DNA of 35,744 nt from Treponema sp. (lineage in GTDB: Bacteria > Spirochaetota > Spirochaetia > Treponematales > Breznakiellaceae): positions 1 to 35,744 of the forward strand of contig WQRN01000007.1 in assembly GCA_009786715.1 (NCBI GenBank). The letters are read 5' to 3'. The notes beneath the pieces are model-generated. The model did not search any database. It had not been told where the DNA came from and saw only the letters and a program-made list of their open reading frames with translations. How positions within the stretch are numbered: the stretch's first letter is position 1; the number at the start of each line of letters is the position of its first letter. The position numbers were made by a program, and so were the translations under genes. Shown here one piece after another: positions 32,523 through 35,744 of this stretch.

Positions 32523-34853
32523 ATGAGAATATCTGGACATGTGCAGGCAATTATTGATGCCGCTTACAATGAGGCTAAATTGCGAAAGCATGAATATCTT
32601 ACACCCGAGCATATTTTGTATGCAGCCCTCGCTTTTGACGAAGTACAGGGAGTACTGTGTTCATGCGGCGCCGATCTTGAACAGATCAAAAGCGGCATGG
32701 AAACTTTCTTTGAGCAAAAAATGCCCGTCTCTTCGGGAGAGCCGACGAAGACTGTTGGTTTTCACAATATTATAGAACGCGCTTTAATCCATTGTAAAAC
32801 CGCGCAAAAAGAAATGATCGATGTAGCTGACATTTTGGTTTCTCTTTACGATGAGGAACGCTGCTACTCAGGATATTATTTGAGAAAAGCTGGAATTAAA
32901 CGGCTGGAACTTTTACATGTGCTTAGTCACAGTTACGGCGGCGACGGCTTCATCTCTTCCGATAAAAAGGAAACTACCGCGGATGATGATGTTGACGGCC
33001 AGAAGAAAGCAAGCAAGAAAGCTGTGCTTGAACGCTATGCAATCGATCTCACCGCGCTTGCCCGCGATCATAAACTTGAACCTGTTATCGGCAGAGAAGA
33101 AGAACTTGCCCGCACAGTGCAGGTGCTTTGCCGCAGAATGAAAAATAATCCGATTCACGTCGGCGACTCCGGCGTAGGAAAGACCGCGATAACAGAAGGA
33201 CTTGCCCAGAGAATTATCGCCGGCAATGTGCCGCCGGTTTTAAAAGATTTCAGCATTTATTCTCTCGACATGGGCGCTCTTGTCGCCGGAACAAAGTACC
33301 GCGGCGATTTTGAAGAGAGGATCAAACGAGTTGTAGAAGAGATGCTTAAAAAAGAAAAAGCGATACTCTTTATTGATGAGATTCACACTCTTGTCGGAGC
33401 GGGAGCTGTTTCAGGCGGCGCGCTTGACGCAAGCAATCTGCTTAAGTCCGCGCTTACATCGGGGAAGCTTCGCTGTATAGGTTCTACAACTCACGAAGAG
33501 TACAACAAGTTTTTTGAAAAAGATCGCGCACTTTCGCGCAGATTCCAAAAGATCGATATAAATGAACCGACTCAGGAAGTTGCCGTCGACATACTCATGG
33601 GCGTTAAATCAAAATATGAAGATTATCATCATGTTCATTACAGCGATGAAGTTGTGCAAACCGCTGTGCGTCTTTCCGCGCAGTTTATTACAGAACGCCG
33701 CCTGCCCGATAAAGCAATCGATGTGATCGATGAAGCCGGAGCTTTTGCGCGCATAGAAGCTTACAAATCTTCAACAGTGCAGGATGCGCAGATTGAGCAG
33801 GTGGAAATCGCCCTTCCCGTTATTGAAGCTGTTGTTTCAAAAATCGCGCGCATACCTCAGAGGACTGTCGGCGAAAATGAAAAGGACAAACTTAAAGATT
33901 TGGAAACAAGATTGAAAGAGAGAGTCTTCGGCCAGGATGACGCGGTTACTGCGGTTGTAAAAGCCGTTAAAAGATCGAGAGCAGGATTCAGATCCGAAGG
34001 CAAACCTGTCGCCAACTTTTTATTTGCGGGGCCGACCGGCGTAGGAAAGACTGAACTAGCCCGTCAGCTTGCTGAAATTCTCGGAGTGGCAATGATTCGC
34101 TTCGACATGAGCGAGTATCAGGAAAAATATACAGTGTCCAGATTGATCGGATCATCGCCGGGATATGTCGGTTATGATGAAGGCGGTCAGCTTACAGAAG
34201 CTGTACGCAAACAGCCGCATGCCGTTGTTCTGCTGGACGAAATTGAAAAAGCGCATCAGGATATTTTTAATATTTTGCTGCAGATAATGGATTACGCCAC
34301 GCTGACAGACAGTCAGGGACGCAAAGCGGATTTCCGCAATGTAATTTTAATAATGACAAGCAACGCCGGAGCCAGAGAAATCGGCAAAGGGTTGATTGGT
34401 TTCGGAGATCGCATTCAGGACGACAGCGCTGTGAATGACGCGGTGGAAAAACTTTTTACTCCGGAGTTCCGCAACAGGCTGGACGCGGTTGTCCGCTTCG
34501 GGCATCTTTCGCGCGATATTATGCTATCCATTGTCCAGAAAGAGCTTAACGCTTTTACTGCGCAGCTTGCCGAAAAGCGCGTAACCCTTACCATTACGGG
34601 TTCCTGCGTTGACCATCTTGCCGAAGAAGGCTACAGCAAAGAATTCGGCGCCAGAAATGCCGGCAGACTTATCGAAGAAAAAATAAAAAGCTTTTTTGTA
34701 GACGAAGTCTTATTCGGCCGTCTGAGCGAAGGCGGCAGCGCGGTAGTTGACTGGAGAGAAGGCTACTGCATGGACGTTTGCGACACTGACGTATCGCGTG
34801 ATACGTTAGTAACACATGATACTCCTGTACTGCCGGAAACTGTGGAAGTTTAG
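32523..34853 (+). CDS. clpA: ClpA, AAA+ unfoldase of ClpAP
   Basis: 776 residues from ATG 32523 (MRISGHVQAIIDAAYNEAKLRKHEYLTPEHIL); GAGG lies 6 nt upstream, and a TTG at 32511 is rejected. Double Clp N-domain, then D1 with GDSGVGKTAI and LFIDEIHTLVGAG, and D2 with AGPTGVGKTEL and VVLLDEIEKAH. The IGF tripeptide in GLIGFGD is the ClpP-docking loop, and no ClpB-type middle coiled coil is present, so it is ClpA rather than ClpB. ClpP itself is not in the window. Its stop overlaps the aat start by one base. Confidence 0.95.
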   Translation: MRISGHVQAIIDAAYNEAKLRKHEYLTPEHILYAALAFDEVQGVLCSCGADLEQIKSGMETFFEQKMPVSSGEPTKTVGFHNIIERALIHCKTAQKEMIDVADILVSLYDEERCYSGYYLRKAGIKRLELLHVLSHSYGGDGFISSDKKETTADDDVDGQKKASKKAVLERYAIDLTALARDHKLEPVIGREEELARTVQVLCRRMKNNPIHVGDSGVGKTAITEGLAQRIIAGNVPPVLKDFSIYSLDMGALVAGTKYRGDFEERIKRVVEEMLKKEKAILFIDEIHTLVGAGAVSGGALDASNLLKSALTSGKLRCIGSTTHEEYNKFFEKDRALSRRFQKIDINEPTQEVAVDILMGVKSKYEDYHHVHYSDEVVQTAVRLSAQFITERRLPDKAIDVIDEAGAFARIEAYKSSTVQDAQIEQVEIALPVIEAVVSKIARIPQRTVGENEKDKLKDLETRLKERVFGQDDAVTAVVKAVKRSRAGFRSEGKPVANFLFAGPTGVGKTELARQLAEILGVAMIRFDMSEYQEKYTVSRLIGSSPGYVGYDEGGQLTEAVRKQPHAVVLLDEIEKAHQDIFNILLQIMDYATLTDSQGRKADFRNVILIMTSNAGAREIGKGLIGFGDRIQDDSAVNDAVEKLFTPEFRNRLDAVVRFGHLSRDIMLSIVQKELNAFTAQLAEKRVTLTITGSCVDHLAEEGYSKEFGARNAGRLIEEKIKSFFVDEVLFGRLSEGGSAVVDWREGYCMDVCDTDVSRDTLVTHDTPVLPETVEV

Positions 34854-35542
34854 TGCCAGAATTTCGGCCCGGTCCCGATCCAGATTTTCCCCGGCTTGAA
34901 GTTTCAGACTATTATAAATTTCCTGATCCTGAAGAATGGGATGATGATATTATCGCCGTTGGAGGAAACCTTTCCCCAGGAATTTTACTTTCCGCATACG
35001 AGCAGGGAATTTTCCCGTGGTATAATCCCGGTGATCCTGTCATCTGGCAATCTCCCGACCCGCGCTGCATAATTTTCCCGGACAAACTGCACATCTCTTC
35101 GAGCATGAAAAAGATTTTAAACAACAATATTTTCGAAATAACTTTCGATAAAGATTTTGAAGGAGTGATCCGCGGCTGCTCAGAAAAAGCGCGTCCGGGG
35201 CAGAGCGGCACATGGATCTCCGAAGACATAATTAAAGCATACATAGAGATGCATCAGCTTGGCTGGGCGCATTCCGCAGAAAGCTGGCAGGACGGCGAAC
35301 TTGCCGGCGGCTGCTACGGCGTGCTTTTAGGAAAAGGTTTTATCGGCGAATCAATGTTTTCATTAAAACCAAACGCGTCCAAAGCCGCGCTTCTCAGTCT
35401 CGCGAAAACAATGTTTGATCACGGCGTCGGTTTTATTGATTGCCAGGTTCCTACTGCACACCTGCTTAGTCTCGGCGGAGAGGTTGTGGAGAGGAAGGAT
35501 TTTTTAAAGTTGCTAAAAAAATATCGGGTGTTTAGATATTAG
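34853..35542 (+). CDS. aat: Leucyl/phenylalanyl-tRNA-protein transferase
   Basis: 229 residues from GTG 34853, whose G is the last base of the clpA stop (TAGTG), so translation is coupled. Family hallmarks: FPDPEEWDDDIIAVGGNLSPGILLSAYEQGIFPWYNPGDPVIWQSPDPRCII, GTWISEDIIKAYIEMHQLGWAHSAESW, GGCYGVLLGKGFIGESMFS and FIDCQVPTAHLLSLGGE. It adds Leu or Phe from tRNA to N-terminal Lys/Arg, making degrons for ClpS-ClpAP. Confidence 0.95.
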   Translation: MPEFRPGPDPDFPRLEVSDYYKFPDPEEWDDDIIAVGGNLSPGILLSAYEQGIFPWYNPGDPVIWQSPDPRCIIFPDKLHISSSMKKILNNNIFEITFDKDFEGVIRGCSEKARPGQSGTWISEDIIKAYIEMHQLGWAHSAESWQDGELAGGCYGVLLGKGFIGESMFSLKPNASKAALLSLAKTMFDHGVGFIDCQVPTAHLLSLGGEVVERKDFLKLLKKYRVFRY

Positions 35543-35549
35543 TTTTATA

Positions 35550-35578
35550 TTGATAAATACCCGTCCTCTTTATATAAT
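35550..35578 (+). promoter_or_regulatory. Promoter of the 35590 gene
   Basis: TTGATA (35550-35555), 17-nt spacer, TATAAT (35573-35578); start near 35585, so a leader of about 5 nt and no Shine-Dalgarno sequence. Confidence 0.65.
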
Positions 35579-35589
35579 GTCTTAATATA

Positions 35590-35744
35590 ATGACAATACG
35601 ACTGGATTCCCTTATAAAATCAATTGCCGCCGCCCTGGATTGCGTAGAACAAGAGCTTTTAGGAGCCAGCACAAATCACGGCAAACGAATTGCTGTATTA
35701 TGCGCGAAAATGGGAAAGGTGCTGGGAAAGAACCCGGAAGAAAT
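35590..35744 (+). CDS. HD-domain protein (HD-GYP-like), 5' part only
   Basis: 51 codons before the window ends: MTIRLDSLIKSIAAALDCVE, then a stretch with NHGKRIAVLCAKMGKVLGKNPEE. The H-x-x-R-[IV]-A pattern followed by a helix and LG is how the N-terminal helices of many HD-GYP domains begin. HD-GYP enzymes degrade cyclic di-GMP. The metal-binding HD and GYP residues are beyond the edge, so this is tentative. Confidence 0.5.
   Translation, partial: MTIRLDSLIKSIAAALDCVEQELLGASTNHGKRIAVLCAKMGKVLGKNPEE

Noticed and set aside
1..35744. CRISPR array, phage region or classical transposon
   Set aside because: No regularly spaced short repeats, Cas, transposase or phage structural genes seen; the only regular repeats are inside one protein-coding gene.

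Overview
The window looks like spirochaete chromosome, most plausibly a gut treponeme. The supports are a spirochaete-type EF-G of the mitochondrial EF-G1-like group, a phosphofructokinase with the mixed Gly/Lys signature, a GH5 endoglucanase lipoprotein, relaxed spirochaetal lipoboxes, an HflK/HflC pair and very tight gene packing. Genus and species are inference; there is no rRNA. No phage, insertion sequence, transposase or CRISPR array was seen.

Layout. 1-2400: start of an exported protein, a PBECR/MuF-C-like small protein, parB and parA, all on the minus strand. 2.4-5.0 kb: an NlpC/P60 hydrolase with a barrel-like C-terminus and an FAD oxidoreductase with a BON-like N-terminus. 5.0-8.0 kb: a large Ig-repeat lipoprotein with a Thr-Pro linker and near-identical 294-bp DNA repeats. 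8.1-9.7 kb: an Fe-S aldo/keto-reductase-like protein and a GNAT. 9.8-10.1 kb: initiator tRNA, preceded by a palindromic element carrying a copy of the tRNA 3' end. 10.1-13.2 kb: PrsW-like protease, shikimate kinase, a UroD-superfamily protein and a TrmJ-like methyltransferase. 13.2-15.0 kb: a STAS/zinc-ribbon, YbjN/CesT-like, PspA operon. 15.3-19.5 kb: EF-G, a RecA/KaiC-like ATPase and a GH5 endoglucanase. 19.4-23.4 kb: yggU and uvrB, a tiny Cys-rich protein, and a radical SAM enzyme with its partner. 23.4-27.5 kb: nudC facing an hflK-hflC-pseudokinase operon. 27.6-31.3 kb: PFK, a SpoU methyltransferase, a GerMN protein and a YmdB phosphodiesterase. 31.4-35.7 kb: a degenerate SDR-like protein, then clpS-clpA-aat (a complete N-degron reading and writing set lacking only ClpP), and the start of an HD-domain protein.

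The most general observation is about gene starts. Many first genes of transcription units have no Shine-Dalgarno sequence. Instead a sigma-70-type -10 box ends about 6-10 nt before the start codon, so their mRNAs should be leaderless or nearly so: parA, 3601, prsW, trmJ, uvrB, nudC, hflK, 28907 (minus strand), 29703, 31415 and 35590. Internal operon genes and some others (STAS gene, pspA, fusA, GH5, pfk, clpA) keep clear Shine-Dalgarno sequences. Convergent genes abut or overlap by a few to 27 nt, and almost no intrinsic terminators are visible.
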